Shown here piece by piece: positions 13,849-25,567 of a stretch of DNA of 64,000 nucleotides. How positions within the stretch are numbered: the stretch's first letter is position 1; the number at the start of each line of letters is the position of its first letter. Made by a program: the position numbers and the translations under genes. Source of the DNA: Clonostachys chloroleuca (lineage: Eukaryota; Ascomycota; Sordariomycetes; Hypocreales; Bionectriaceae); the NCBI GenBank assembly GCA_037952775.1, contig JBANAY010000001.1:2852001-2916000 (forward strand), in the 5' to 3' direction. Under the pieces are notes generated by a model. It had not been told where the DNA came from. It saw only the letters and a list, made by a program, of their open reading frames with translations, and did no database searches.

Positions 13849-16800
13849 AAAGCTGAAGGGAAGTGTCAAGGGGGAATAATTATGACTGCGCACTATGGTT
13901 TGCACAGTCTAGGCGATGAATGAGCTGGACAACTATTAAAGTCCTTGATGAATCTGGGGAGTTGCCACAGGTATGGACGGTTGTCACAGCGGTGGTTAAT
14001 ACTTAGGAGAATAGGTCGAGCAGGTGAGTTGAGATTAATGATCGATGATGATATCAAATCAATCGCCAAGTAAGTGCTTCCGGGATACGCGTGGGAGTGA
14101 TGCGCGAGATTCGGGACTTTGCCGACGATGAGCCGGCACAGACGTTAGGCCAGTTCCTGAGCTCGTCATTCCTTGTGTCAGCGGATCCAAGTGCCCGGGT
14201 CTGACTTTGTGGCGGCATCATCCACCTACCCTATACCCCAGAACTTGTCCGCCATACCAATTGGCACCAATCACCCATCTCGTCATCCGACTCAAGAAAT
14301 GCCGAACTTCTCCTCAATAATATCTTCCGGGGCACCAACTTTCCACTCCCCGTAGTATGGTTAGATAGGGGTTTGATGTTGTCACGGAGGATAGCGAGCG
14401 GCGATACATTCATCCTCGGTGTTAAGACGTTACCGGGACTGGGGCTCGGTGTGTCTACCAAGGTTGGGAAATAGAGTTCCAAAAAGCTCGGGGGCCGAAC
14501 CGTTGGATAGCTGTTAGGCTAGGCGTTTCGACGACATCCATGCCATATCGGGCCTCAGGAACTAGGGAGAGGAATAACTGATTATTGTTTTTGATTGTCG
14601 ACATTTCATCCAAACCCGTTTCTGTGCAGCCCTAGCTCAATTCTCTCTTCTCCCGCGGGTCTGGAGAGGATAGTCCGACAAATCACCCCGAACGCAAGGG
14701 TTGGCATGACGCTGGGTCAGGGGACACAGCTTCCATAACCAGGTAAGGGGAGGAACCTAGGCAAGGTGTATCCGGGCTGCCGGGAGGCCTTCGGAGGGGG
14801 TGGGTTGTGGCATCACGTTGCAGGTATTTGCTGGCATGGATGCCCACTTACAGAAAACACATATGTGGGCGACACTGTATGGCCCAAAGCAGCTGCATCT
14901 GCAAAGTAAAGGGGCCTAGGAAACGTGGAGGGACACTCTACATAGGTCGTATTCACAATCAACCACTAGCATGGGCGTCTCAGTTTGTATGGGCGAACTT
15001 GTCTGTCGACGGCACTAATGCGCTGCTGGCCACTATTGAGCCTGCCCCCAAGATCCATCCCGTTGCAAACGCATCCAGGTCGACAGGGTTGGCCTGGGGC
15101 GAACTGCGGTCCGGTACTGCCCTGCCCTGGACCTGCAAAGCAATACTGGCCGCAGACTGAGCCTCCCACCGACCTATATTACCGCAACACTGGGCGAAAC
15201 TGCGACCCAATCCATCAGAACAGCGAGACCTGGGCCGTGCCGAGAACAGGCCTCTGCGGCCGATTAAGGCAGCTGGAGCGGGGAGCAGGAACGCTAGACC
15301 AAATAGCCCGTGTCTTTCATCTTGGGAGGTAATCAAGTGAATTTTTTTTTGCACACGAGAGGATGTTTAAGCGTCGGGCCATTAACCAAACCATGGGACG
15401 GACCGCTAGCCGTAGGCTGTCGACACACCCAGCGCACTGGGCTCAGCGGAGCAGGTCCCCATTGCCCAACCTCTCCCCCAGGACGATGGGAATGCAAAAC
15501 CAACAAGATCAGGGCATGCGGGTCGGTGGCTCCATCTGCCTGGCAGTCTACCATTGGCACGCTGGCAGTCTACAACTGGCTTCTGTCCTGTTCGCAACGT
15601 CGCTGGTGCGGATCGGTGATTGCTCACCGACTGATGTGGAGTGTGTGGTCGACCTGCCCACAACCACATCATCTTGAAAGAAGATATTCACACATGTGGT
15701 TAGAAATTAGGGTAAGTATGTCCGGCCGGCCAGATACTGCAACTCTGGGAAAGCACGCCGATGGGGTCTGGCCATTTGTTCGCCTCGGCATCTCACAGGC
15801 AATGCATCGTCAACGGGCGTGCGAGTAGGACCCGTCGTCCGGCATACAGGCGTACATGCATACTTACCTACCTACCTGACTGGGTATGTACACTACATGA
15901 ATGCTACCGGATGCGCCATGGCCTCCTAGTGGACCGGCTCCTCCAAGATCTTGTCAAAATCATTGGGGCTCCAGGTTCCCGTACATAATTATACGCGTGT
16001 GCGGGAGGCACGACATGCAGTACCCAGGCTGCCCAGCCCGGCCAACACCACGCTGCTGCAGCGGGTGTATGCGCGAAGACGTACGCCTTGCGTCGTTTGG
16101 CCTTTGGGGTGCCACGTCGATGGTTTTGCTCCACGGTGCTACTCCTAGAACGAGCCGATGCTCTCATACCCCGCAGGGGGGCATGGCGTCCGTCTGGCTA
16201 TTATTAATTTCCCAACCAGACTGATGGGAGCTGTGTCCCAATTGAACGGTAACTCCTTCGGAACGGTTTGGTGTTCGCCGTGTTCAGACAACTTGCTGCC
16301 GGAATGTGTCTGGTCATACCACGGAGATTGGACGCTCCGACTCTCGCTTGCGGCTGCCCACGGGGCTCGACGAGATGGAGGTGCCGTGTGCCCTCCTCTT
16401 CGTAGCTTGTCCTTCACCGCTTCGACAAAACTGTAGGCCGTTTCGAGGAAGAGCTGGTATCTAAGTACTGTATACTTCAGCCGAGACTGTCATGTGGCTT
16501 CCCCAATGGCAGGTTCTGGCGGGTAGCGAAACCAAGTCACCGGGACCAGCTAATGAAAAGGAGAGACACAGAGGGCCTGAGACACCATGACAATAGCCAC
16601 CACGCTATTCATTATTGAGGCGATTTTTACCAACGCGGTAAGCCGTTGCTCTCTCCCAGTGGGGCGATGCTACACCAATGCAACGGCTGGGTGTGTAGTC
16701 TTATGCATCGGAATGCTTTCACATACCTCCAGGTGGCGATCACCTCGCCTGCAGATCCGAAAGTAGGCGTCTCGTTTATTTGGGTCCCTCAACAGCTGTT

Positions 16801-17417
16801 CTCTCGTCATTTCTCACCAGCGTTAATTATCATGCTGACGGCAGAAGGCCATGAGGCCATGGCATGTCTCAGCTCCTCGCAAGAACACGACGGTCCCCAA
16901 TGGTACCCAACCCTCTGGTACCCAATCCCATGGGACGATAGAATTCACCGCCTGGTCGGCCGCCAGCGGCCCTTGCACATGGAGGAGGCGCCGGACGGCC
17001 AACGTAGAGGAATGTAATGGGGAAAGTATGATGCTTTTGCATGTCTGCTGCAACCTCGCTTTGATGAGAGTTTGCAAGGAATACTATAATCGGCCAGGCC
17101 TAAGTAGACTGTGGCAAAATAAAAGCCTGTCGATAATAGGAGAACATGACCTTGAAATTTTTTTTCAAATACCAACTTTTGAAGTTATGTCATAGCAAGC
17201 ACCAGCGCTAAGATTTCCAGCAATTCTTCCGTCAGCATTCCCAGATTCGTAAGAACAGGCGTCCATAACGGTCGATCGACTGGAGGCTAGTGGTAATCTT
17301 CCCCTTGGAAAAATATGATTGATTTTCTCGTATGCCCTCTGGTACCGAATGGCAGGGATCTGCGCCCAAGGGGTTTTAGGTAAACTGATGTCTACCAATA
17401 GACTGGATCCCGAAATC

Positions 17418-17444
17418 ACTTGCTTGGTACTTGCTTGGTACTTG
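17418..17444. repeat. 11-bp tandem direct repeat
   Basis: The unit ACTTGCTTGGT occurs twice in a row, followed by the first five bases of a third copy. It lies in the gene-free stretch and has no known function. Confidence 0.8.
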
Positions 17445-18850
17445 ATAATATAAGTTGTATAATGATGTAGTGACCCTTTCATTGCTGATTCTTAGAACCA
17501 CTCCTGATATGCATCGCAGATCAAGCAATGGTTCTGATTATGTATTGTATGAGTCTTAGTCGCTAAGCTACTGGCGGGTATCTCTGAGCTGATCCTGATC
17601 CTAGGTATGATCAGGCTTCTTCCTTGCATAGGTAGTGGGCTTTCTCAGAAAAAATATCCGGCATCATGTAAACAGAATCAGGCACACGGGCCTTTCCGAC
17701 TGTGCGATACCAGGGGACCGATGTCCAACGGCTTGTTCACCGGTATTAACGAACGGCCGCCTCTTTTTCTCCCCTTTCTGGTTTTGGTGTAACGTTTGAT
17801 CTTGTGGTCGGCTTTCGCCCACCCTCCCTGAACGAAACAAATACATGTCAGAGACGCAGACGTTAAGGACTGCGCTGGGCAACGCCATTTCCATTGAGAA
17901 GGTTGATAGACTGCATCGATTCTTGCACGGTATTTCTTTGCTTTTTTCCCTGGTCCAGCTGCGCTCTGGTTTCCAGTATGCCAAGTTACGTGACTCCATC
18001 ACCTGTTGATATCAGACCATAAACTGGACTGTGACCTTCAAATGTGCCGATTGTGTATTTGAAGAATCCCCTCTTTTTTCCCCCTCGCCTCGGGTCCTTT
18101 TTGTGTGAAGCGCTGGTGAGCGGCTTTGGCGCCGGGGGTATGGGTACGCAATATCAAAACGGGTCATCCCTTCACTGTGTTCATGCACTCCATGGCACTG
18201 TAAACCCGGTGCCAGGGTTATGAATCGGGCTCCGCAACAGGCCGCCGAGATGGATGGTATGCGGTGGTGAGGAAGCCCTTGTACGTATGCACCTACAACT
18301 GATGCAGCCATCCGTTATGGGAAACATGCGCATGATGTAGAGGGACAAAAAGCCAGCATATGCAGCATCTGCAACGGTGCTTGGGAGGCAATGCATTGTG
18401 TGAGTTGAAGACGGACTTTTTTCTCAACCCGAGAGATCCTCAACATGCGCCAAGGAGCCCTTGACTGGTTTGCCCACCCTCACGGCGGACCAGCTACTAA
18501 ACCAGTCGATAATTGAATGATTGTGTCCCTAAAGGAGAGTAGCAGGCGGTTGTGGACGTCAGTAGCCGGAATTTGGGTTAGGGATTGAAGGTTGGCGCTT
18601 CTTGTCCCTGGCACTGAGGTAATGGGGCTTTAGACTGCCTGGACGGAAAAAATGCGCGGCCGCCACTGACTGATAGCCCGCATGCCGCCCTCCCACCTCC
18701 TATTGGTCAGCCCACCCACCTGCCTGGGAAGGCATGTGCAATGCTACCTCGCCCACTGACAGGTAAGGTATTGGTCTCAGGACGTGCCACCGATTCTGCA
18801 TTACGTAGTTGGGTGTATGTACCGTGTAGGAAGGTCCTGCTGGAAGAGAG

Positions 18851-18874
18851 AGCTGGTGAGCTGGTGAGCTGGTG
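18851..18874. repeat. 8-bp tandem repeat, three copies
   Basis: The unit AGCTGGTG is repeated three times without interruption. It is a short minisatellite-like tract in intergenic DNA, with no function apparent. Confidence 0.85.
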
Positions 18875-19806
18875 GTCCATGGCCCGAACTCCTGGGGGCA
18901 GGCAAGCAGGGAGGTCGGGCCATATTGCTTGGGTCCACTGGGCATCTAACCACTACTGGGGGACGGAGCACTGAGCTGCTAAGGTTATCTTAGGTAAGTA
19001 AGGTCGGTAGGTAGGCATGAACTGGATTGAGTCGGTGCCGAGAGGGGAGGAGCTAGCATTTCTCGAGGGCGGGTATTAGTCTGAGTCGAAGGTATTTTGG
19101 TACATGGTGCAAGTCCAAGACAGGGTTCTTTCCCAGCTCCCTGGGCCTGCGGGACCAGCTGTCGCCGGGACCCTCTAGGGACCCAATGGCAACGCTCTTG
19201 GGCCGGAACCATGGCGCTCAGGTCCACCACTCCAGCTCAAGTGGCTCGCTAAAGGGGCGTGATGATATGGCCTAGGCGGTCCACCAAATCCCGCCTGAGT
19301 GGATGTGGGTTGAACTGTCCGACCATCACTAGCACATGCCTGCATGCTCACCTTTCCGCATCAAGCAGCCCACTCCTCCATCTCGGATTCCCCCAAAGCC
19401 CAGGGCCGGCGCTGTTACCGTTCTCTGGGAGCTGCTAGGCCTCTTATTACACCCTGATCGCCACCCTCGATCGAGGTCCGTCGTCTTTGCGGAGCTGCAT
19501 TTCTTCAGCCAACAATTGCACCGCGCTGTCGGGATGTTTTGAGGTTCACGACTGCATTCGCCTCGACTACCCATTCCTGCTGTGCACATTGTAATCGCTG
19601 TCGCCCAGTCCTAAAATTGTTGGTCGCCTATTCATCGCCCTACACTGGCAAGCGCGGCTAAAACGTCTCAACGTCAAATCGATTCAAGAGTAGCTGACCG
19701 TTTCCGCCTTCGCACTCCTATTACTTGATACAGCATTCCACCCATCTTCGCTGCGCACATATGTCGTATTGTTAAGTTCTAGCAACTCTCGAATTCCGTC
19801 ACTGCC

Positions 19807-21025
19807 ATGTCGTCGTCCGGGCCTCCAGGAGGAGGGCGTACACCCCTCAAGGAAGAGAAGAAGGAGAAGAGTTTCACCAAACTCCTGACTAGGGCAAGGA
19901 CTATCCTGAAGAGAGAAGGTTCCTCGAAGCGCGGATCGGGATCGGGATTGGGAGAGATTGAGGCGCCCAAGGAGCCACCCAAGGCAGCGTATGTATTTCC
20001 CTTCTACCAACTGTCTGCGCCCTCTGTTGTGGCGCAAAAGACTTCCCATGCTGCTTTGAATAAGCCGGAGAAATCTAAAGTAATTCTAATAATGGAATAG
20101 GGCGCCTCCCCAATTGACGAGCGCGCAGGCGGCTAGGGCAAGATATGAAGGCCTGCAGGGAGTTTCTCGGCTGTCCAAGGCCGCCCTATTTGAGGAAAGG
20201 GCCAAGAAGCTTGGGGAGCGATATGGGCTTGAAATCAAGACTACCGATTGGAAGACCATCACCATCGACCCTGCCGACGACACTGTTTTGCGCGTCAACA
20301 AGCCGATCCGAATGCGAGTTCGCCGTACCTGCCACAGGTGCGAGGCGAACTTCACGACCACCAAGGAGTGCCCCAGCTGCCAACACACCCGCTGCGTCAA
20401 ATGTACACGCTACCCGCCCAGACGCACGGAGGAGGAGAAGATTGCCAGCCGCGAGCGAAGGGCAGAGCTTATCAGGACCCAGAAAGAAAATGCCCCCCTC
20501 ATTGTTGATTATCGCATTGACCAGAAACCTGTGGTTCTGAAGAAACCTAGCAGGACTGGTGGTCAAGACCTGATCTATAAGAAGCCTCGTCAGCGGGTCA
20601 GGAGGAACTGTCACGAGTGTGCGAGGTTGTTCCCTCCCGGATCAAAGACGTGCGAAGGCTGCGGTCATATCCGCTGCACGGACTGTCCGCGAGACCCGTA
20701 TGTGTTCTCCCGCAACCCTTATTTATCTTTCTCATTCAAGCTCACCTCTAACGCCCTGCTCATTAGGCCCAAGAAAGACAAATATCCACTTGGCTATCCT
20801 GGCGACGAATTCGGACCTAGCAGTGTACCTTACTTTGAGTGTCACTCGTGCAAGACTCTTTATCCACCTGGTTCCGAGAACGGGACGAAATGTAAGAGTT
20901 GTGGCCAAGAGAAGACAGCGGCATCTGTTCGCGCTCGGCCTCGCAAGGTCGAACCGGAAATTGAACTCGACCCCGACATACTTGAAAAGATCGAGGCTAG
21001 ACTTCAGGCTTTGAGAGTCTCCTAA
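19807..21025 (+). CDS. Conserved fungal protein with repeated CxxC zinc-ribbon-like motifs
   Basis: Exons 19807-19988, 20101-20697 and 20767-21025 encode 345 residues; both introns keep phase. After a basic, low-complexity N-terminus there are three related cysteine blocks. Two have the form CHxC followed by CxxC and a further CxxC (CHRCEANF with CPSCQHTRCVKC; CHECARLF with CEGCGHIRCTDC). A third, shorter one is CHSCKTLYPPG with CKSC. The spacing suggests three zinc-binding ribbons, possibly for nucleic-acid or protein binding. I do not recognise a characterised family. The second intron (69 nt) is a multiple of three without a stop, so retention would add 23 residues. Confidence 0.8.
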
Positions 21026-21678
21026 TATGGGACTCGGAGCCTGTAGATATTGTAGAGGAGAGGATAGAGCGCTCGATTTGCTGCGTTTGAGTGGTTTCCG
21101 CATCACAGATTACCATTTTCATGATCCTCTGCATCACGAAAGCGAGTCATTTAACCTACATGCGACAGAGTTGGGGGTTGAGGTTGGCTTTAGTTGTTTC
21201 ACTTCATTTCTGCTACATAATGAGAAATGTCACATATCACGATTGCTTTGAAAATGGGGTTGTCTAGGTGGTAGGCTGCAGCAGCCGTGGATCAAGGCAC
21301 ATAGATCTACAGCCATCATTTTGCTTACGGACACGTGGGAGCTGGCTGCTCGCCCCCTCGAGAACCCTTGACAGGTTGCCCTTGATTGCAGTGAAGTATT
21401 GGATAAACTTGATTTCGGCTGGAGCATTGTGTGCCATTCCCGTGACTAAATAAATGATACCTATTCTATTGCTACACTGGTAAAGTTAATCCTTGACAAC
21501 CCCTCCGAATACCCGGGGATAGCACTGCCCATCTCTAGATTTGAAATGGATTGTTTTATCCCTATATCTATTAAATCTCATTTTATCCCGGGGATGACGC
21601 TGCTGAATTCAAAACTGGAATTGCCAAATGAAGAGAGGCTGTTGAATAACCCCGTCGGAAAGATGGACGGGCCTGGTC
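21026..21678. other. Convergent intergenic region (3' ends)
   Basis: A 653-nt region between two convergent stop codons, presumably both 3' untranslated regions. No further feature was seen. Confidence 0.5.
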
Positions 21679-23596
21679 CTAAGCCTCCTCCTTCACATGA
21701 GGCTCCACGGCTAGCCGCGTGCCGTGTACCCCTGATATCGAAGCCCCAAGCGTATCTAGCCTGTTGCGCTTCCTTCCAATATAGCGACCCATGCCATCCA
21801 TCCGATTGTTGAGCTGCGGCATCTGCTCGTCCGCCTGGCCCTGCTGGACCGCCTGCTGGAACCCGGCGGGGTTCAGGATGGGCATGAGGCGGTAGGTGGG
21901 GTAGAAGCGGCCGCGGATGGACTGCTCCTTGAGGGCGGCGTTCTCCTTGACGAGCACCCAGCGCCAGCGGGAGTTTGGGCCCGTCTGCTGACGCCACGCG
22001 AGCTCGTCTCTCAGCGGGACGGGCAGCTGCTCCTCAGGGACGGCGTTTGTCAGTGGCGAGTCCCCCTTTACGAGAATGTAGATGTGGCCGCGGAAGACAA
22101 CAGCGCCGGGATAGTCCCGGTTGGTTAGAATCTGGCGCAGGCCCAGGACGGCCGTGTCAGTTGTGATGTTCCACTCGGCAGGCAGGGCCTTTAGTCGCAG
22201 GGCATCTCCAATCTCTATGCGTTCGGCTCCGAAGAAGCAACCGTAATACACTGGGGTCTTGGTGGAGGGATCTTCCGATATGGGCGACCAGAGTGAGAAG
22301 GAGTAGTCTATTTTCGACGCGGCCATCTTTGAAGCATCGAGAATCAGTAGATCCCGCCTGTTTGCATCACTCTGATAGGCAGCAAACATGGCTTCCCAGG
22401 GAACATCATCATAGTTCTTGCTCTTGAGATCCTGAATTGTGACGCCCGGTACACTGAATGCGTGGAATGGGCGCATGTCGTTTGCGGTTTTGAAGACATT
22501 TTGCTGAGCGACTAGCCGATGGCCGATGGCTAGAAGTTCGAAGCCATGCGTGTTATTGAAGGCTCCGATAATTCCCAGACGCCAAGTTTGTCCGTTCTGA
22601 TACCAAACGAGCTCACCAACACGGAATAATAGCGATGACTTCAGAGGCCAGACCATAGGTGAGGGTTGGACCTGAGGTTGTTGCTGGGCCTGAGGTTGTT
22701 GCTGGACTTGAGTTGGTTGGGCCTGAGGTTGTGGGATCGGAGGTGGGTGGACCGGTGTTTGCTTGATTTGGTGTTGCTGAACCTGAGGCGGTTGGACTTG
22801 AGATTGGACCTTGGGTGCTGGTTGTGTCACCTGTGGCGGTATAGAAGACATAGGTATTTGGGGAGGTGGGACAGGCGTTGCAGTCGGGGGCGTGATAACC
22901 GACGGGGTAGGAATAGAAGGCGGTGGGATATGTGTGGCCTGTGGTCTTTGCGCCGGTGACGCTGACTTTGTTGGTATTGGTTGACCAACAACTGTTGGGA
23001 CGGGAATTGGGGTGACTTTATGAGGGATATGGTCTTGTTTAACGGGCGATTCGTGAGGCATGTGAGCGAGACCCTCGTCAGATGTAGGGGTCTGCTTCGG
23101 GAGACTAGGAACGTTGCAATGAACACAGCAACAGTCCTTATAATCCATTGATGCCGATAGTAGCCATATCAAATGTAGCGCGAACTCTTGCGGCGTCTTG
23201 AAGAGCTTCGCCTTGATTGGGTATCCGGAAACCCAAAGATGCTTAGACTTTTCATAGAGCCAGTATCCCTTAGGAAATGGCACATACCAGGAGACCCCAT
23301 CTAGAAGAAAGAAATCAATAATTGAAACTACCTGAGTTCCTAAAGGGAGACGTACCGTCTGGACTCTGGGATAACTCTTGCTTGAGTAGGATACCTAACT
23401 TCACTCGCCATTCTGTGAATCTTGGATCATCTTCAGCAAGTCTCGTCATCTGTGGTTTTGCTCTTGGTGCTTTGTCTGCTGCCGTTTTCTTTATCGAATT
23501 CGCTGCTGGTGTGGTAACTGGCCAATATCCGGGGCCAGTGTCCACCCCATCGGATCGACAGACGCGGATAACGTCAAAGTCTTTAGTATCAGTCAT
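21679..23596 (-). CDS. clr2: Clr2-like transcriptional silencing protein
   Basis: Exon 1 (23356-23596) and exon 2 (21679-23300) join in phase 1 across a 55-nt intron to give 620 residues. The N-terminal region with PFPKGYWLYEKSK, FALHLIWLLSASMDYKDC and CCCVHC matches my knowledge of the Clr2 N-terminal family. A long Gln/Pro/Val-rich linker follows (about 22660-22960), then a globular C-terminal half containing IRGRFYPTYRLMPILNP and YIGRKRNR. In fission yeast, Clr2 belongs to SHREC, the complex of Clr1, Clr2, Clr3 deacetylase and Mit1 remodeller that silences heterochromatin. The family call rests on recognition, without a profile search. The gene shares its promoter with nse1. Confidence 0.75.
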
Positions 23597-24140
23597 GGTT
23601 TCGACAGATAGAAGCCCTGGTTTAATTAAGATTAAAATAAGCCCCCGAGTAAGCGACCATGAATCAACGTGTTTTCAAGTGATGCTTGGATTTTGTTGTC
23701 TCGATTGCCCATGGATCAGTTCAGATGACGTCCTTCTCTCGCTGGATATTGGCAAATGGTGAATATGTTGGGTGGAGATCTGAACAGGTTATTGGTTGGG
23801 CAAGAGCAACCTATTGGGGTATCAAGCAGCCTCCTCCTTCTTTTATAGAGAAAGAAAGACGCATTCATCTATCACCATGTAGCTTGAAGCCCACAGACTT
23901 GTTTAGCTCCGACCCGGGGCCATGCGCAAGCTTGCATTGCCTTGTAGGTGGTTTCAAGGGGAAAAGTGCTTTGTCTGGGAACGCGAGGTCACGAGATGAG
24001 TCAGCAGTTAATGTGTGGGGTTCCAGTTAGCTCAACTCATTAACGCGAAAACTAAGCAGACGCGCTCGCGATCCTGCAAAATATCTATAGGTGGCAGAAG
24101 AATTTTGCCGGCGAGTCATTATACATGCGAAAAGACGGAA
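23597..24140. promoter_or_regulatory. Divergent promoter between clr2 and nse1
   Basis: This 544-bp gap separates the start codons of two genes transcribed away from each other, so it should contain both promoters. I see no motif that would identify a regulator. Confidence 0.55.
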
Positions 24141-25085
24141 ATGGAGACACTTCTCAGTTCGGGATACAACAATGGCAACCGCGCCTTCCTGCAAGCCATT
24201 ATGGCTCGAGGAGCCTTGACCTTTGACGAAGCATGCCCAATCATCGCGGGAATCTGGGAAGCAGAGGGACGGGATGGGCGGCGTGAAGTCACCGAAGACG
24301 ATTTTGCGGATTACCTTTCGAAAGCATCTGAAGCTGCTTCAATATACGATTATGAAATCCGAACCACCATTCACCAAGTCACCAAAGACCGAATCTATGC
24401 TTTTGTCAACACACGATCCGACCCCCAGACCCAGCTCGCTACGACCTTTGCTCTCGACGAGCTCTCATTCATCAAGCGCCTATTTGATGCAATGTTCGAA
24501 ACATATAATTCACCGCGAATGGAAATCATGGCGATCACACAGATGCAGGCGATGAAGGTCGCCCGGCCGCCAAATCGGAATCAGACCTCGGACGATACAC
24601 CGGAGGCGACACAGACATCTGTCGATAAGGGATTGAAACATAGCGAGGTCGAGACGACTCTCTCCAATCTTGTCCTTGGGGGGTGGCTAGAGCGAAGCAA
24701 GGAGGGATTTTACAGCCTCACCCCTCGCGGTTTACTGGAGCTGCGACCTTGGCTGATCGAAACATACAACGACGACGGCGGCGATTGGCAGCGGATCAAA
24801 TTCTGTGAGGCATGCAAGGAATTACTCACAGTTGGATTGAGATGCAACGAACCGGGCTGTCTGTTACGGTTACATGAGCATTGTGGGGACAACTTCTGGC
24901 GAATCCATGGTGGTCAAACATGCCCCAAGTGTTCCACGCCGTTTGATGGAACAAGATATGTTGGCGAGCGGGCGGTGACACAGACGGACGCTTATGCTCG
25001 AGGGCGGCGGCGGCCCGCGAAAAGCACACAGGGCCGACGAAGCTCGGCTACGCACCACGCAGATGAAGAGGAGGACAACGAATAG
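24141..25085 (+). CDS. NSE1: SMC5-SMC6 complex subunit Nse1 (RING-type ubiquitin ligase)
   Basis: This intronless frame of 314 residues starts at the ATG at 24141; codons further upstream are in frame but begin only with GTG. The N-terminal winged-helix region begins GNRAFLQAIMARGALT, a typical Nse1 opening. A second winged-helix-like part (VETTLSNLVLGGWLERS, FYSLTPRGLLELRPWL) precedes a C-terminal variant RING with CEAC, C-x4-C, HEHC and CPKC. Nse1 works with Nse3 and Nse4 in the SMC5/6 complex during replication and recombinational repair. The length is close to that of other fungal Nse1 proteins. Confidence 0.9.
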   Translation: METLLSSGYNNGNRAFLQAIMARGALTFDEACPIIAGIWEAEGRDGRREVTEDDFADYLSKASEAASIYDYEIRTTIHQVTKDRIYAFVNTRSDPQTQLATTFALDELSFIKRLFDAMFETYNSPRMEIMAITQMQAMKVARPPNRNQTSDDTPEATQTSVDKGLKHSEVETTLSNLVLGGWLERSKEGFYSLTPRGLLELRPWLIETYNDDGGDWQRIKFCEACKELLTVGLRCNEPGCLLRLHEHCGDNFWRIHGGQTCPKCSTPFDGTRYVGERAVTQTDAYARGRRRPAKSTQGRRSSATHHADEEEDNE

Positions 25086-25567
25086 AACTTGCAGCCTGGT
25101 GGCATCTTGTTCTGAACCAGGAGGGCTAAAGATACCCAAGAGTAAGGCATCAAAAATAATGTAATGAGTCATGAAGGGACGACCAATAGATGGATGATAC
25201 CACATTATCCTGGATTCTTTAGCTGTTTCACCAGGTGTGTTCACGTGCATACTGTATGGGCATCATCGCTTGAGCGTAAAACGGGCTGGATGGAGTGCGG
25301 GTGTTTGGTGGGATTGGATGGTGGCTGAATGACATCATCTCGGGTGGCGGTGCAGCGAGCGCGGCGCTTGCTGGTCCCCAAGCACATGATTTGCCATCCG
25401 TGTCTCTGGCTTGCGCAAGGGATACATAGTGCGTGCTCCGTATAACTACCCAAGAAGCGGAGCTCGCCTTGGCTCTTGGTGAAGCATTGTCACTCTCTGT
25501 TTTCGTTTCTTTACTCACTTGGTCCCAACGTGGTGTATTGATTCACCTCACTCAAAACGTGCCCGAG
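25086..25567. other. Intergenic region upstream of the membrane-protein gene
   Basis: About 480 nt between two + strand genes; it should hold the nse1 3' end and the promoter of the next gene. The frame of the downstream gene stays open upstream of its ATG, but without an earlier ATG. Confidence 0.45.

Larger units (their letters stand above)
13849..19806. other. 6-kb divergent intergenic stretch, no supported gene
   Basis: This is the largest gap in the window, between the divergent Ufo1-like and cysteine-rich genes. All ORFs are short, overlap on both strands and lack family-like sequence. Base composition is balanced, so an AT-rich transposon relic is unlikely. Small direct repeats occur at 17418-17444 and 18851-18874. 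No tRNA-like B box was noticed by eye. It may be a long regulatory region or may hold a non-coding transcript. Confidence 0.45.
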
